A DNA stretch of 64,000 nt from Cryptomeria japonica. Its lineage: Eukaryota; Streptophyta; Pinopsida; Cupressales; Cupressaceae. The translations under genes were made by a program, and so were the position numbers. Shown piece by piece: positions 37,243 through 48,660 of this stretch. Location: the NCBI RefSeq assembly GCF_030272615.1, contig NC_081413.1:556475136-556539135 (forward strand). Reading direction: 5' to 3'. Position 1 is the first letter of the stretch. The number at the start of each line of letters is the position of its first letter. A model generated the notes under the pieces. The model ran no database searches and was not told where the DNA came from. It saw nothing but the letters and a program-made list of their open reading frames with translations.

Positions 37243-38242
37243 AGTTTAAACCAACGAAGCAAACATCTGCAAAAAATTGCGATTAATCGGCAATCACGGA
37301 GCTTCCCGATTACTTCCCCAAAAAAATCGGCAAAAATCCGTCAACGTGATTTTCAACATTTTTTTGCTCAATTAAAACGTGAAAAAATCTAGGGTTTAAT
37401 CGGCATTAAATCACGAATGAAAAAATTGCGCGAAAACCCTAGAAACGCATAAAACAGGCGCGAAACCTCATTGACTTTGTTGTTTAAGCAAAAATTCGCT
37501 GACAAATAGTTGAGCAAAGGTCAACGGCTGAGGTAGCAGAGGTAACCTAGTCATCACCAGCTGAGACTAAGACATCGACGGTGGAGTTGGGATTCCGCTG
37601 AGCCAAGAAGGAATGCACCCGTTGCAGAGGCGTTTGCGGCCAGGTATTTACCAGAAGCTTAAGCAATTTATTTTTTATTAAAATTTTTGTGTTTACAATA
37701 TCAAAAAAAATTATTATTTTTTTTATCAAATTCGATGCATCAAGATGTATTTAAAACAAATACATAATTTTATTTTTGTTTATCAAAAATTCATTTTTTG
37801 TTAAATAAATTTTGTATTAATATCTATTATTATTAATTATTTAAGAATTGAAATTCGTAAATAATTAACAATAATAAATATTGAATAACTTTTGAACTAA
37901 ATTTTATTAGTTTTGTTATATAGAATTTATTTAATATTTATTATTATTTATTTACAAATTTGAAATTCCCTAAATAAATAATAATAATAGAAATTAAATA
38001 AATTCTGCAGGCTATACTCTATACATTTTTATAATTAAATTTGTAATAAAAAAATATTGCAGAAATTAACAGTGTTCCACGAGGAAGCGTCCCCCTCCCT
38101 TTTTGGCCGCGTCTCGGAGACGGGGACGTCTTCGGGACGGGGGGATGGGGATGCGATGTCCCTTGCCGTCCTGCCAGCGCCACCCAAGCGCCGCCGGAGA
38201 CTAGGAGACGTCTCCACGTCTCCTTGGGAGACATCTGGGCAG

Positions 38243-38286
38243 CTCCCCGTCCCTCGAGAGACGTGTGTCTCTCGAGGGACGGGGAG
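38243..38286. repeat. perfect 20-bp hairpin with 4-nt loop
   Basis: Arms ctccccgtccctcgagagac and its exact complement are separated by gtgt. The palindrome continues outward to about 38226-38303 with mismatches that are mostly CA against TG. Confidence 0.95.
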
Positions 38287-38507
38287 ACACCCAGACATCT
38301 CCCGTCGCCCCCACGTATATGCAATGTTTAAAATTAAAATTTTTTTAAAAAGCGACTTTTTGGGGGGTATTTCAAATTTAGATTTAATATTTCAAATTTC
38401 CTATAGTTTCATTTGAAATGTAATTCTTATACTGTTGTATTGTCAAACATCTTTTCAAAACTACTTTTTCAAGTACTATATGTATTTGTATAACCATATC
38501 AGCACCA

Positions 38508-38525
38508 CCCCCCCCCCCCCCCCCC
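38508..38525. repeat. C homopolymer, 18 nt
   Basis: Uninterrupted C run inside the 529-bp element. It lies next to the region shared with 37048-37242. Confidence 0.9.
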
Positions 38526-38617
38526 GGTCGTCCCCAAACTTAGGCCCTTGGTCCCCCCGTCCCCGCATCCCCCCATCCCCAACGCCGATGGAACACTGGA
38601 ATTTAATTAATAGTTAT

Positions 38618-38665
38618 TATTATTATTTATTTACGGAATTGAAATTCCGTAAATAAATAATAATA
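38618..38665. repeat. perfect AT-rich palindrome, 23-bp arms
   Basis: Arms tattattatttatttacgg plus aatt and its exact complement surround a ga loop. It is the best preserved of four related palindromes in the foldback-like element. Confidence 0.9.
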
Positions 38666-39139
38666 AATATTAAACAAATTCTAGTGTATATTTTTTCTAA
38701 ATAAATTATGTAATAAAATAAAAATGCATAATTTATTTAATATTTATAATTATTTATATGCAGAATTGTAATTTTGGAAATAAATAATAATAATATTAAA
38801 TCAATTATGGATTATAATTTTTTAGTTATATGTTTGAAAACTTTATTAGTCTTGTTATATTGAAAATGATGTATTTATTTTTATATTTATTTCACCACGT
38901 TTAAATATTAACTCAAAATTATTGTATGCTATGAAAATGCTCTTAAATATATATTAAAAAATAGATTTTGATTGAAATTCTGCAATTTTTTACATATTTT
39001 TAGAAATCCGACTTTTTGCCGAATTTTTCAAAAATCCTTATACTTTAGTTTTGCCGATTAATACACCAAACAATTAATGCTTCCATGGTTTAAACTACTA
39101 AAAATTAAAACATGCCAAAGATGACATTGAATATTAACA

Positions 39140-39345
39140 ATGGCGGGTGGAGGTTTGGAAGCAAATCACCCAATAGGGTCAGGGCAATACCCCCAATGGG
39201 GGTCTGGGAGCAAAGTCCCCAACACGGTCAAGGGGCAGCACCTCCAACAAGAGTTGGGGGCAACACCCATGTGGGGTTGGAGGGCAGCAACCCGGACGGG
39301 GTCAAGGGGCAAAGCACCTCCCACCAACAACAAATTGAGGCCTTC
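39140..39345. repeat. GC-rich degenerate tandem repeat
   Basis: About six imperfect units of some 30 bp, each like ccccaacacggtcaaggggc followed by agcac. Open frames on both strands here (up to 105 codons) merely translate the repeat. Confidence 0.6.
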
Positions 39346-39429
39346 GAAACCACACAAACCGTCATGGTGAATGTCATTTTCACAATTCTATCACTTATTT
39401 TTTGCAACACCAAGTCCCCACCATTTTGA

Positions 39430-40479
39430 AACTTAGGATTGATTTGAAATGAAGCTTAAAAGTTAGATGCCTATTAATAAGTTTTCTGTGAGAGCTTAGG
39501 ATTTGGGTAGAGCCCATCCATTAGGGTTAGGGTTTGTATCATGCAAATAAAAAAACTCTTTTTATTTCACTGCCATGGGAGATGCCTGGAAGTCCTTGGG
39601 ATGGATGGGAAACTCCTTGGAGTACCTTGAGGACATCCTGGAGTCCCCAAGCTGTCTCAAAAACATCTCCTCCATGAGGGAGTGTCCCAAAACCATTACC
39701 AATGACTTGAACAACAGGCACAGGAACACAGCCCTGCGGAACACTAGGGCAAACCAAATGTATTTTATTCTTCTTACAACCTCTTTTTTCTTGCTTTCAT
39801 ACAAACATTTGCTACGAAGCTATTTCTTGCATTTCTTCAAGACAGCTTAGCGTATTCATTAATTCCACATAAATTTGTCAGTCACAAAATGCCCTTTAGA
39901 CTTGAGCGAAAGTATTTATAATTCCAGTGATTCAAATTTCAAACTACTTCTGGTAAAATGGAAAGCAATAACTTCTCATTTTCAAATGAACATTACTACA
40001 ATGGTGGAATCTACGTAACTTCTTGGTATTTCCTCCAAAACTGCTTATAGACAAAATATTCATTCATTCCAGACAGCTTTCAGTTGTTTGAAATATCCTT
40101 AAGATTTGAACATAACCTTGTGTCACTCCAGTGATTCAAAAAACCCATTAAAATAAGCATTTTTCATGTTAGTCCACCTAAATAGGAAACATGATTCTTT
40201 CATCTTTCAATTTACTAATTTGCATATGGGTGCACACTCGACGCTGCACAATAACATCACTGCATAGTAACCTCAAACACTTTGATAAGTTGTGAAACTC
40301 TTTTACTTTTTCGTTACATTTGAATTAAAAAATTTTGAGCTTGTTAGTTTATAAAAATATATAAGTATAAATAAGAAATATAATATATATTGATATGAAA
40401 GAATTAATTAATATATATTTATCTTTATATTAACATATTTTAAGTCCATTCATATAAATAATAAATATAGATATATAAA
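39430..40479. other. intron sequence without recognised genes
   Basis: AT-rich apart from 39570-39760, where ggagatgcctggaagtcctt and similar words recur (ctccttgga, ctggagtcc). That part may be another decayed repeat. No domain is seen. Confidence 0.35.
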
Positions 40480-40668
40480 CTAGCATACCTATCTTTCTAG
40501 GAATATAGGTAAAGTACGCTGAAAGATATCATATTTGTTCATTATTCCACTTTATAAAATTTATATTGCTATATTGTAATTAATATTAAATTATTATTAA
40601 GATATGATTATATTATTATGTTTTAATATATTCTTGTTTTTATAATTTTGTATTTATATTAAACTCTT
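40480..40668 (+). repeat. 189-bp direct repeat, left copy
   Basis: Matches 48404-48594 over its whole length, with identical blocks such as ggaatataggtaaagta and taagatatgattatattatt. The pair brackets the LINE at a distance of 7.9 kb. Confidence 0.85.
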
Positions 40669-40723
40669 GAAATAATACTTTCAATATTTGGAAATTGAAT
40701 AATATTGGATTCAACTTCGCAAG

Positions 40724-41972
40724 ATGCAGAAGGTTGGCAAATTGGTAGAGCAGAAAAACAAAGGAAACCCTAAAGATTCGGGCACGAATTCAAAACCATG
40801 TGCAGATAAAACCAAAACATGCCCCCGTCACATTCATGTAGGATTGCAAACAATAGATCTTTCTAACGAAACTGAACCAAATCTTGGGTTTTTTGGAAGA
40901 ACTTGCTGTCATATGTAATTTCATTGGACCCAGATTGGAGTGAGCAAAACTTTGCAATTGGACAACATAGACCAGGAAAACATAGGAAATCACCAAATTT
41001 CTATCGAAAGAATTATTTATTGTAATATTCGCTAATGAAGAAGAGAGGGATAAGATTCTACAACATGGCCTTTGGATGATGGGCAATTCCCCTCTGTACA
41101 TGCAATAATGGTGCCCTCAGTTTAATCCTCTAATTCTAGAACCCTATGACAAACTTGTGTGGCTTTGACTTCATAATCTCCCTATGAATATTGGTCATTA
41201 GATTGCTTGCAAAACATCAGGAGATCGTTGGGAACCCTAATGGACATTGACGCAGATCTTGTCAATGGTGATTCCTACTTATATGCGTGAATCCAAGTTG
41301 CAGCGGTGAGGAAAATCCCAGATGAAATTAGACTTTGCAAGAATGGAGACCATTGGATTCGAAAAGTAGAAATTGAAGAGGATAAACAATTTTGTCTAAG
41401 ATGCAAAAGACGCGATCATATGGAAAGCAATTGTCAAATTCCACCGAAAACAACAAAGAAATAGGTTCCAAACAACAAAAGACCCCATTTCCCGCTAACA
41501 CAAGCGGAGAATAACAAAGATGATGGGAACAAGGTGAGTGTGGACCAAAGAAAATTGGAGTCACGGCAGTTGGAGGATCTTCAAAGGAGTATAGAGGCTA
41601 GCCGGGACAAGGATAGGAATTGGGTTCCCCCCAAATCACCTCAAGTAAAGAATCTGGATTTGAATTTTGAACACTTCAAATGTTGCAAATCTAGGCAACA
41701 ACGGGATAGACAAGATAGGAACTTTAAAGGACCAATCGGACTGCAAATGGGACTCAGCGGATGATTTATCTGGGGAGGATGAATTAAGTATTCTAGACCC
41801 CCATTGCATCAATCAATCCACAACAAAGCTTCTTGGCAAGACTAAGAAGGGGAGAGGCAAGAAGTCCAATAAACCAAAGAGGGAGGATGAAGCTTCAAAA
41901 AAAGGCCCGATCAGTGTAACTGATTTTCTCAAAATGACCAAGGGGGGAAAGGCCTCCCTTGGGGAACAATGA
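40724..41972 (+). pseudogene. LINE ORF1 remnant with zinc knuckle
   Basis: The start at 40724 (MQKVGKLVEQKNKGNPK) leads into a frame with several stops and shifts. A CCHC knuckle, C-x2-C-x4-H-x4-C (CLRCKRRDHMESNC), lies at about 41395-41440, as in DUF4283/zf-CCHC_4 ORF1 proteins of plant L1-like LINEs. A polar, Lys-rich tail runs to the TGA at 41970. That stop overlaps the ATG of the next frame (ATGA at 41969). Confidence 0.65.
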
Positions 41973-42640
41973 AGGCACTCACATGGAAACTTGAGAAGCT
42001 TGCAATTGACATCATTATGTTGCAAGAGACAAAAATCAGCATGGAAGAAAGTACTAAATTCCTAAATATTGTAGAAGGTGGGATGGATTCTTTCATAGTG
42101 AAAGTGGGCACTCGGATGGCCAGGATGTTCTTTGGAACACGAACTCTATTGATGCCTCAATAGAAAAATCTGATTGTTGGTGGATGTTACATAACAATAG
42201 ATGTCATATTACCAATCAAGAGTTTCCAATATTCAATATATATGGCCCAACTCCAACGGAGGGCAAAGCAGCACTTTCGTCATCACTGAGAGAGAGAATC
42301 AGCAAGCTATGCACGGGCAATTTTATCCTCGGGAGGGATTTCAATGCAATCTTGGACTTTAAGGAGAAAAGTGGTGGTTTAACTAGAATCAACAGAATCA
42401 TGCTCAATTTTAGAAATTTGTTTAAGAGATTGTAGTTGACTGTATCCCAAAAAACAGAAAGTTCACATGGGCCAATTGGAGAGCTAGGTTCACCAATAAT
42501 TCAGAAAGCTTGGAACAATTCTTTTTAGGGCAATCTTGGTTATGCAGAAATAAGATCTACTCGTCTATTCTCCCTATCTCTGTGTCTGACCATTTTCCAG
42601 TGCAACTGGAATTAGGTAGTAGCGACAAGCCGTGCAACGG
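41969..42640 (+). pseudogene. LINE ORF2, endonuclease domain
   Basis: MKALTW starts at 41969, followed by DIIMLQETKI, IYGPTPTEGK, NFILGRDFNAIL and SDHFPVQLEL. These are the ordered motifs of the AP-type endonuclease of L1-like elements (QET, GDFN with Asp, SDHxP). The codons between MKALTW and KLEKLAI are fewer than usual, so a short deletion is likely. At least three frame changes and a stop at 42161 occur. Confidence 0.75.
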
Positions 42641-44097
42641 ATACTTCAAGATAGAAAGCCTGTGGTGGAGGGATGGATCTCTGATTGGCAGACAGGAAAA
42701 TTGGTGTAAGGGAAGAAGTATGTATTGCAGCACTGTGAGTTACTACTTCATGAGAAGATTGATCTTCATTAAGAACAAATTGCACATATGGAACAAGGAA
42801 GCCTTCAAGCACATATTCATGGAAAAGGAAATCGTCAAGGCTGAACTGAGTGAATTAAATAACAAATAATTAAGGATGGCATGTTTAGAGAGGATTATCT
42901 AAAAGAAAAAGAGCTAAGAGAGAAGTTGGTTGAACAGCTTGCAAGAGAAGTCTTCTGTTGGAAAGATAAAGCCAGGAAAATTTGGACAAGGGATGGAGAT
43001 TCAAATACCAAGTACTTCCATGCATCAGTTAAGGCAAGAAGAGCTGTGAATCGGATAGAAGGTGTGAAATTGTTGGATGGCACATTGTGTCGTGACAGTA
43101 TTAGCATTGGAAAAGCCCCAGTTTAGTTCTTTCTGGCATTATTAGGGGGAGGATTGTGTTCAGATAGACAGTGTTGGAACGAGATATTAGCATCTATCCC
43201 AAACATTGTAACAGCTGAGGATAAAATGATGTTAATGGAGCCCTATTCATTAGAGCAATTGCAGTTGGCCAGCTTTCAGTTGCACCGAGACAAGTTTCCG
43301 AGGTCAAATGGGTTTCCGACAAGATTCTATCAAGTATGTTGGAGCTTTATCAGTTCAAACATTCTTCGTCTAGCAGAAGATATCAGACGTAGTTGTAGGT
43401 TTGTCAGGGATATGAATAAAACTAGCATTGTGTTGATTCCAAAGAAAACCGAATGTGAATCAATGGCCAACTACCGTCCCATTTATCTCTGCATTTATCT
43501 CTGCAATACTGTTTACAAGATAATATCCCAAGCATTTGCAAGCAAGCCGAAAAAGGTAATAGGGAAGATGATTTTCGAGGAGCAGAAATGCTTCACGCTT
43601 AGTAGAGACATTGCTGAGCCCCTAAAACTATCCATTCAATAAAGGTGAAGAATTTAAAAGGTATGGCTATTAAGCTCGATGTTAGCAAAGCATATGATAA
43701 AGTCAATTGGGACTTTCTGTTGGAGATGTTGGAAAGATTTGATTTAGAGGCTAGGTGGATTGAAGTAATTAGAACTTGCATCTCTGCACCAAGATTTTCT
43801 GACCTAGTGAACAGATCCCTACACAATTTTTTTAGAGCAACTAATGGGTTGCATCAAGGGGACCCAATCTCTCCGTTTATATTTATCCTCATGGCCAAAG
43901 TGTTGGGTAGATACATCAAAAAGATACGACATTTGAGAATTTGGAAAGGAATTTCGGTTGATGTAGAGCTAGATCTGGTCATGCACTCCCAATTCACTGA
44001 CCATACCATTCTATTCATGGAAGTCACAGTGAAGGAGGCTAAGGTGATCAAAAGTGCTCTAGATGATTATTCTTCCGTGTTGGGACAATCTATGAAC
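42641..44097 (+). pseudogene. LINE ORF2, reverse transcriptase, first part
   Basis: A linker (WTRDGDSNTKYFHASVKARR near 42990) leads to RT motifs: MNKTSIVLIPKK, MANYRPI, the block KLDVSKAYDKVNWDFL near 43675, and GLHQGDPISPFIFIL near 43850. The catalytic FADD box has become FTDH near 43995. The frame has stops at 42867, 43123 and 43640. It is cut at 44097 by a hAT-like element and resumes at 44819. Confidence 0.8.
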
Positions 44098-44818
44098 CAA
44101 GGATGAAAATATCGGCTAAAAATCGGCCAGATTGCGATTTATCACGAGGCAAATGGCCGGCCGATTTAATCGGAGAAAAAATCGCGCCTGATTTTTTCAA
44201 AAAAATCACAGGTTTTCAGCACAAAAAATCGGGATTTTTTCTGACAAAATCGTGATTAAAAACTGAAAAATCGCGCCTCTGCAAACCGACCAAAAACCCT
44301 AAAAGTCAAAACTAAAACAACATAAAGTGAAATATGAAAAAAAAAGGGGGATTTCGCTCCTCCATCGCGCGACTGTTCCCGACAGCCAACACCCAACACG
44401 TGATTTTGGCTTTTTTTTTGGCCGATGCCCAACTCTGCTCCCTCGCCCGATGCCATTGACCTGAGATCTTTTTTTGCATATATATAAATAATAAAACTGT
44501 TAAAATTAAAACTTTAAGATACATAGATTTATTTAAGTTTATATATGAAAATAATGAAATATATAACAGTATAAATTAAAATTGTTATAAATATAAAAAT
44601 AATTCAATAACAGTATAAATTAAAACTGTTTATATATGAAATTAATATGTTATTAAAACAGTATAAATTAAAATAAAATTATATATTTTTAAATGTTCGA
44701 TAATTTTGCCGATTTATTGCCCGATTTTTTCCCAATTTTTTCCCGATTCCTGATTTTTTTTTAAATTTCGGCCAAAAGATTTATTGCCGATTAAGATATT
44801 TTCATCTTTGCTATGAAC
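44090..44818. mobile_element. 713-bp hAT-like non-autonomous element with perfect 8-bp target duplication
   Basis: The element is 44098-44810. Terminal inverted repeats of 16 bp, caaggatgaaaatatc on the left and the complement of caaagatgaaaatatc on the right, differ by one base. The flanks are an exact ctatgaac duplication (44090-44097 and 44811-44818). The interior is rich in atcggc-type words near both ends and AT-rich in the middle, with no transposase. The 8-bp duplication and CAR(R)GATGAAAA ends fit hAT. Confidence 0.85.
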
Positions 44819-45310
44819 AAGGACGAGTCTGAAATCTTCTTTTTCAGTACCAAAAGGACGAATCAGAAAAGAATTTGCTAAGATCCTCAGTTTTCAGATC
44901 TCTCAGTTGCCATCTAAGTACTTGGGGGTACCTTTATTTGCTGGGTCTTGTAGGTCTTCACACTGCGACAATGTTATAAGCAAATGTCATTTGAAGGCTA
45001 ATCCATGGAAGAATAAATGGTTTTCGCAAGTAGGAAGGATCCTCATGATTATCTCTGTTCTTTTGGTAATTCCTATCTATGTATTGTCCTGTTTCAAACT
45101 CACAAGTAAGGCTATTTCTTCTCTCGAGAGTTATTTAAAGAGATTTTTGTGGGAAGATGCAAAAGAGGAAAAGAGAATTCCCCTCATTAACTGGGAGACT
45201 CTGTGTCTATCTAAGGAGGAAGGGGGTGTTGGACTCAGAAGAATGGAGTTACAGAACTTGGCTATGGGGGCAAAATTGACTTGGAAGATGTTTAGATAAC
45301 CAGATAAATT
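44819..45310 (+). pseudogene. LINE ORF2, reverse transcriptase, second part
   Basis: After the hAT-like element the frame picks up at KDESEIFFF, the usual block following the catalytic box. It continues with PSKYLGVPLFAGSCR (44907), NPWKNKWFSQVGRILMI, YVLSCFKLTSKAISSLESYL and SKEEGGVGLRRMELQNLAMG, ending at a stop at 45297. These are the thumb and linker motifs of plant LINE ORF2. Confidence 0.8.
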
Positions 45311-46345
45311 ATGGTGCAGAATAATGACGAAAAAATACTTGGGATACCGAGGCCCCACGTAAGATACTTACAATGGCCAATTCCTCTGATGGATTGGCTA
45401 TCTGGAAGTTCATATGGGAGAGTAGAAATTTAATTATTAATCACTTATCTTGAAAAGTTGGGAACAGCCAGCGTGCAAGATTCTGGTGAGATTCGTGGAA
45501 CAGGGAGGAGGCCATCATAAATTTGTTTGAGAATCATGATTGGCTGGAGGAAACAGAGAGGAGGAATGGTGAATATGTGGCCAATTATTTGGTCCCTTCG
45601 GACATGGGCAATAGCTCTTTTGAGTGGTGTCCAATCACAGATTTATTCATCAATTAAGATATGGGTTAGAGGCAAACGGAAATATAGAAGAAGAGGAAGA
45701 TTATGCTGTCCTCCAAGGAGGATGAAATAATTTGGTGTGCCTCAACAGTACAAAGTGAGGCTTGGGTATGAGATTCAACGAAGACATCGGTTGTAAGGAG
45801 TGGTTGCCTTGCTTGTGATAGCATAAAAATGTTGCCCCTCAGGCAGGGGCGTTCTTATGGACTGCTCTTCCCAATCGCATCCTGATGGGTGAAAGGCTCA
45901 AAACAATCAAGATAGAAGGTCCAAGTGTATGCCCAATGTGTTATTCAAATTAGAAATCAGTCAATCATTTGTTTCTTTGGTGGTCCTGTGGCCTCAAAAT
46001 GTTGGGAGTGGCTTCTGGAATCCATTGGATGGCTCGCGGCAAGGAATGATCCCTTTTATGGCTTCTTGATTGATTGGTCGTCGATTGGAAAAATGTATAT
46101 GTGGGGGGACTTTTGGCATGTTGCCCCTTCCATGGTTGTGTGGCAGCTTTGGAAAGAGAGGAACAGAACAATATTTTGTAACAAGGCTCTGACAATAGAA
46201 TCTAGTACATCCAAAATCGAGGAAGGGATCTGTGAAATTGTCAACATTAAGGTAACTGATAAGAAAATTGATTATCTTTCAAAGTGGGATAACGAGATAC
46301 AAAAGGTTTGGACTTCTCTCAAACCCCCTCGGGTCAATATCACTT
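45311..46345 (+). pseudogene. LINE ORF2, zf-RVT segment
   Basis: Broken frames carry a kept block near 45835-45990 (AFLWTALPNRILMGERLKT, CPMCYSNQKSVNHLFL), the zinc-binding zf-RVT domain that follows RT in plant LINEs. A further frame (45925-46347) includes WQLWKERNRTIFCNK, also typical of this region. Confidence 0.7.
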
Positions 46346-46870
46346 AAAAATCAAAGATGAGCATAGAGGCTCATTAGGTTGCTCCAAGCGAAGGGAGGCA
46401 TTAATTGAATTTTGACAATGCAGCAAGGGGCAACCTCATTTGAGATAGCTATGGTAGATGTGTATGTACTATGGACTCTTCACAGGTTCATTGGTCTGGC
46501 TACCAACAATGAGGCAGAAATGGCCTTGGCCAGGGATCTCTGGCTATATAAAGAGAAAGGTACTCTTCGAGTTGATATCGAAGGTGATTCCCAGATTCAT
46601 GTGAGCGTGATAACTAAAGGCCATATTACAAATTGGAAGCTTAAGCAATGGGTCAAAAGGATAAAACAGTCCCTAGAATATATGTCCAATTACGTTACTA
46701 ATATTTATAGAGAATCAAATAAGGGCGCGAATTTCCTAGCAAATATTGCGGTGGAAACTAGTTGTAGGGAAACAATCTTGGAAACTCCCATTATATGGCC
46801 ACCATTGATAAACATTTTAGAACAAGATGGATTTGTATCTTTGGATTCCCCTCGCATTGAAATAGGTTGA
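46346..46870 (+). pseudogene. LINE RNase H domain
   Basis: Frame 46412-46867 reads LATNNEAEMALARDLWLY, DIEGDSQIHVSVITKGHITN, YRESNKGANFLANIAVE. These contain the NNEAE, DSQ and NxxAD-like positions of the RVT_3 RNase H found at the 3' end of plant L1-like elements. Here the last catalytic Asp position reads Asn. Confidence 0.75.
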
Positions 46871-48009
46871 TAAAGTTAATACAATCTCCTTTGCTAGCTG
46901 GGTATAATTTATTCAGTCTGGTGGTCTGTTTTGGAGGACAATGTCATATATTGCATCTCTCAAGTTTGTCACACTTTGGGTTACCAAGGACACGAGTGTA
47001 TGATATTTTCGATCTCTTAGTTGAGCTGTCACCTTTCAGAAGTATTTCAAAGCAAATGGGGCCATATTCTCCAATAAAGAGTAGATATGCTTTGTATTGG
47101 CATCATCAAACAAATACCTAAAGTGATGCATTTGCAGGATTTCGCAGAATGGATTAGATAGTTGATCTCATTGTCGTTATCAGATGGTGCCCTAGCAGAC
47201 AAGGATTGACCTATTTCGGGCAGTGATAAATCTCAATCTTTGACGGATTTGGTTGAGTTTGCATTGGGTTTGCCAAATTCTAGAAAGTGCGAATAAACTA
47301 ATCTATAAATCCAGAAGAGTTGGCTGATGTTTTGGTGTATTCTGTATATGTAAAGTTGTGCAGGTCATTGGTGTGGCCAGTGTTTCCTGTTGTTTCCCCG
47401 GTAGTATTGATTAACCGAAAGGTGTGGTTGGAGAGATATGGGTGGGTGGAAAATCTTCGAGATCAAATGTGATTGTGCTAAGGAGACCCTTTACCAGCTA
47501 GTCAGGCGCTTGTTCAAGGTAGAAGATGAGGAGGTTAGAGGTGCCATTATGGCCATTTTGGGCTAGGTTGGTGCGAATAACAACCACATATATGATGGGG
47601 TTATTATGGAAATCTGTTTCACTAATGCATTGCATGCCACGGGTTCTTGCAGTCATGCAGCAAGGTTTGCCAACTTCTTGGTCAAGGAAAATATTCAGTG
47701 GGACGTAATGTTGGCTATTTACAAGGTCAGTGTTACAACAAAGCAGGATTCATTGCAGACATCTTCGATGTTGTTGCCATTTCCAAGAAGCAGATAATGG
47801 CTAAGGCCCTAGAAATTTTCAAAGAATGTATTGACAAGTGTGAGATGACTCCATTTGCTAATTATGTAAGTGTGTTTGGCAATCTCTTCTCGGCTCAACA
47901 ACTTGAGTAAGTCAATGTTTGGTGGATGGTATTAACACCATCTCGCTTTTTCATGCTTTAATAATAAGGAGCTACCCCCTCTAGTAGCACTTATCTAAAA
48001 AAAAAAACT
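46871..48009 (+). other. LINE 3' region and poly(A) tail
   Basis: Degraded frames (for example 47526-47910) have no recognised domain. The end ctttaataataaggagctac, then agcacttatct followed by a run of A (47997-48008), is the type of 3' terminus seen in plant LINEs. No short target duplication was found around it. Confidence 0.6.
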
Positions 48010-48403
48010 CGACCAAAGAAAAAAATATTATTATTATTATATTATCACATCATTATATTTTTATTTGGTATTCATTCTTATCCTTATCCTTAAGAAAAAA
48101 GTGTATTTTATATCAATCCCCCATAATTAATAATATTAGATTGAGATAATTATGAAGTTAACTAATCGCATGATGAAGATAGAGGGAGATTAGTGAGACT
48201 AAGAGTGAGTTGTAGTTGAAAGGTGGAAGTAAAGATATAATTAGCAATAAATTATTAAAAGATTATTAAAATATGTTTTTTGCTTTTCATACATTTAAGT
48301 GTCACAAACATGTCAAATTAAATGCTTCTAGTTTTTATTGATGGACATTTTTGCATCCATATGTGAGTACAATCTGCCTTCGGCATAACAAGAAATATAA
48401 AAG

Positions 48404-48594
48404 CTAGCATACCTAACTTTAGAGGAATATAGGTAAAGTATGCCGAAATATATCATTTTTCGTTCATTATTCCACTTAAAAAATCATTATATTATTATAG
48501 TGTAATAAATATTAAATTATTATTAAGATATGATTATATTATTATGTTTTAATATATTCTTGTTATTATATTTTTACATTTCCATTAAACTCTT
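48404..48594 (+). repeat. 189-bp direct repeat, right copy
   Basis: See 40480-40668. The right copy is followed by a further weak echo (ccaaattattattatatttt, tattaaac) near 48620-48660. Confidence 0.85.
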
Positions 48595-48660
48595 TAGAAA
48601 AGCAAAACAACTTAAATAGTACCAAATTATTATTATATTTTTATATTTCTATTAAACAAT

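Larger units (their letters stand above)
38070..38598. mobile_element. 529-bp GC-rich hAT-like non-autonomous element
   Basis: Perfect 10-bp terminal inverted repeats, cagtgttcca (38070-38079) and tggaacactg (38589-38598), are flanked by gaaattaa and gaatttaa, an 8-bp duplication with one mismatch. The left 240 bp is very GC-rich and palindromic; the rest is AT-rich with a C run. It has no coding capacity. The terminal sequence and the 8-bp duplication fit the hAT superfamily. Confidence 0.7.
37243..39096. mobile_element. foldback-like non-autonomous element with long inverted ends
   Basis: The left edge agtttaaaccaacgaagca (from 37243) and the right edge, read in reverse complement agtttaaaccatggaagca (from 39096), match. 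After a gap, both arms also carry attaatcggcaa. Inside are four copies of a roughly 65-bp AT palindrome (centres near 37850, 37961, 38641 and 38769). No transposase is present. A 529-bp element is inserted between the second and third palindromes. The family is unknown. Confidence 0.55.

Noticed and set aside
38019-38416. Overlapping open frames on both strands in GC-rich DNA
   Set aside because: The sequence is a palindromic non-autonomous element, and frames are open on both strands only because stops are rare in GC-rich sequence.
39112-39429. 105-codon Gly/Pro-rich protein
   Set aside because: It is a reading of degenerate 30-bp repeats, with alternative frames equally open.
40480-48594. 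Direct repeats as the LINE target-site duplication
   Set aside because: 189 bp is far longer than LINE duplications, and the copies are separated from the LINE ends by other sequence.
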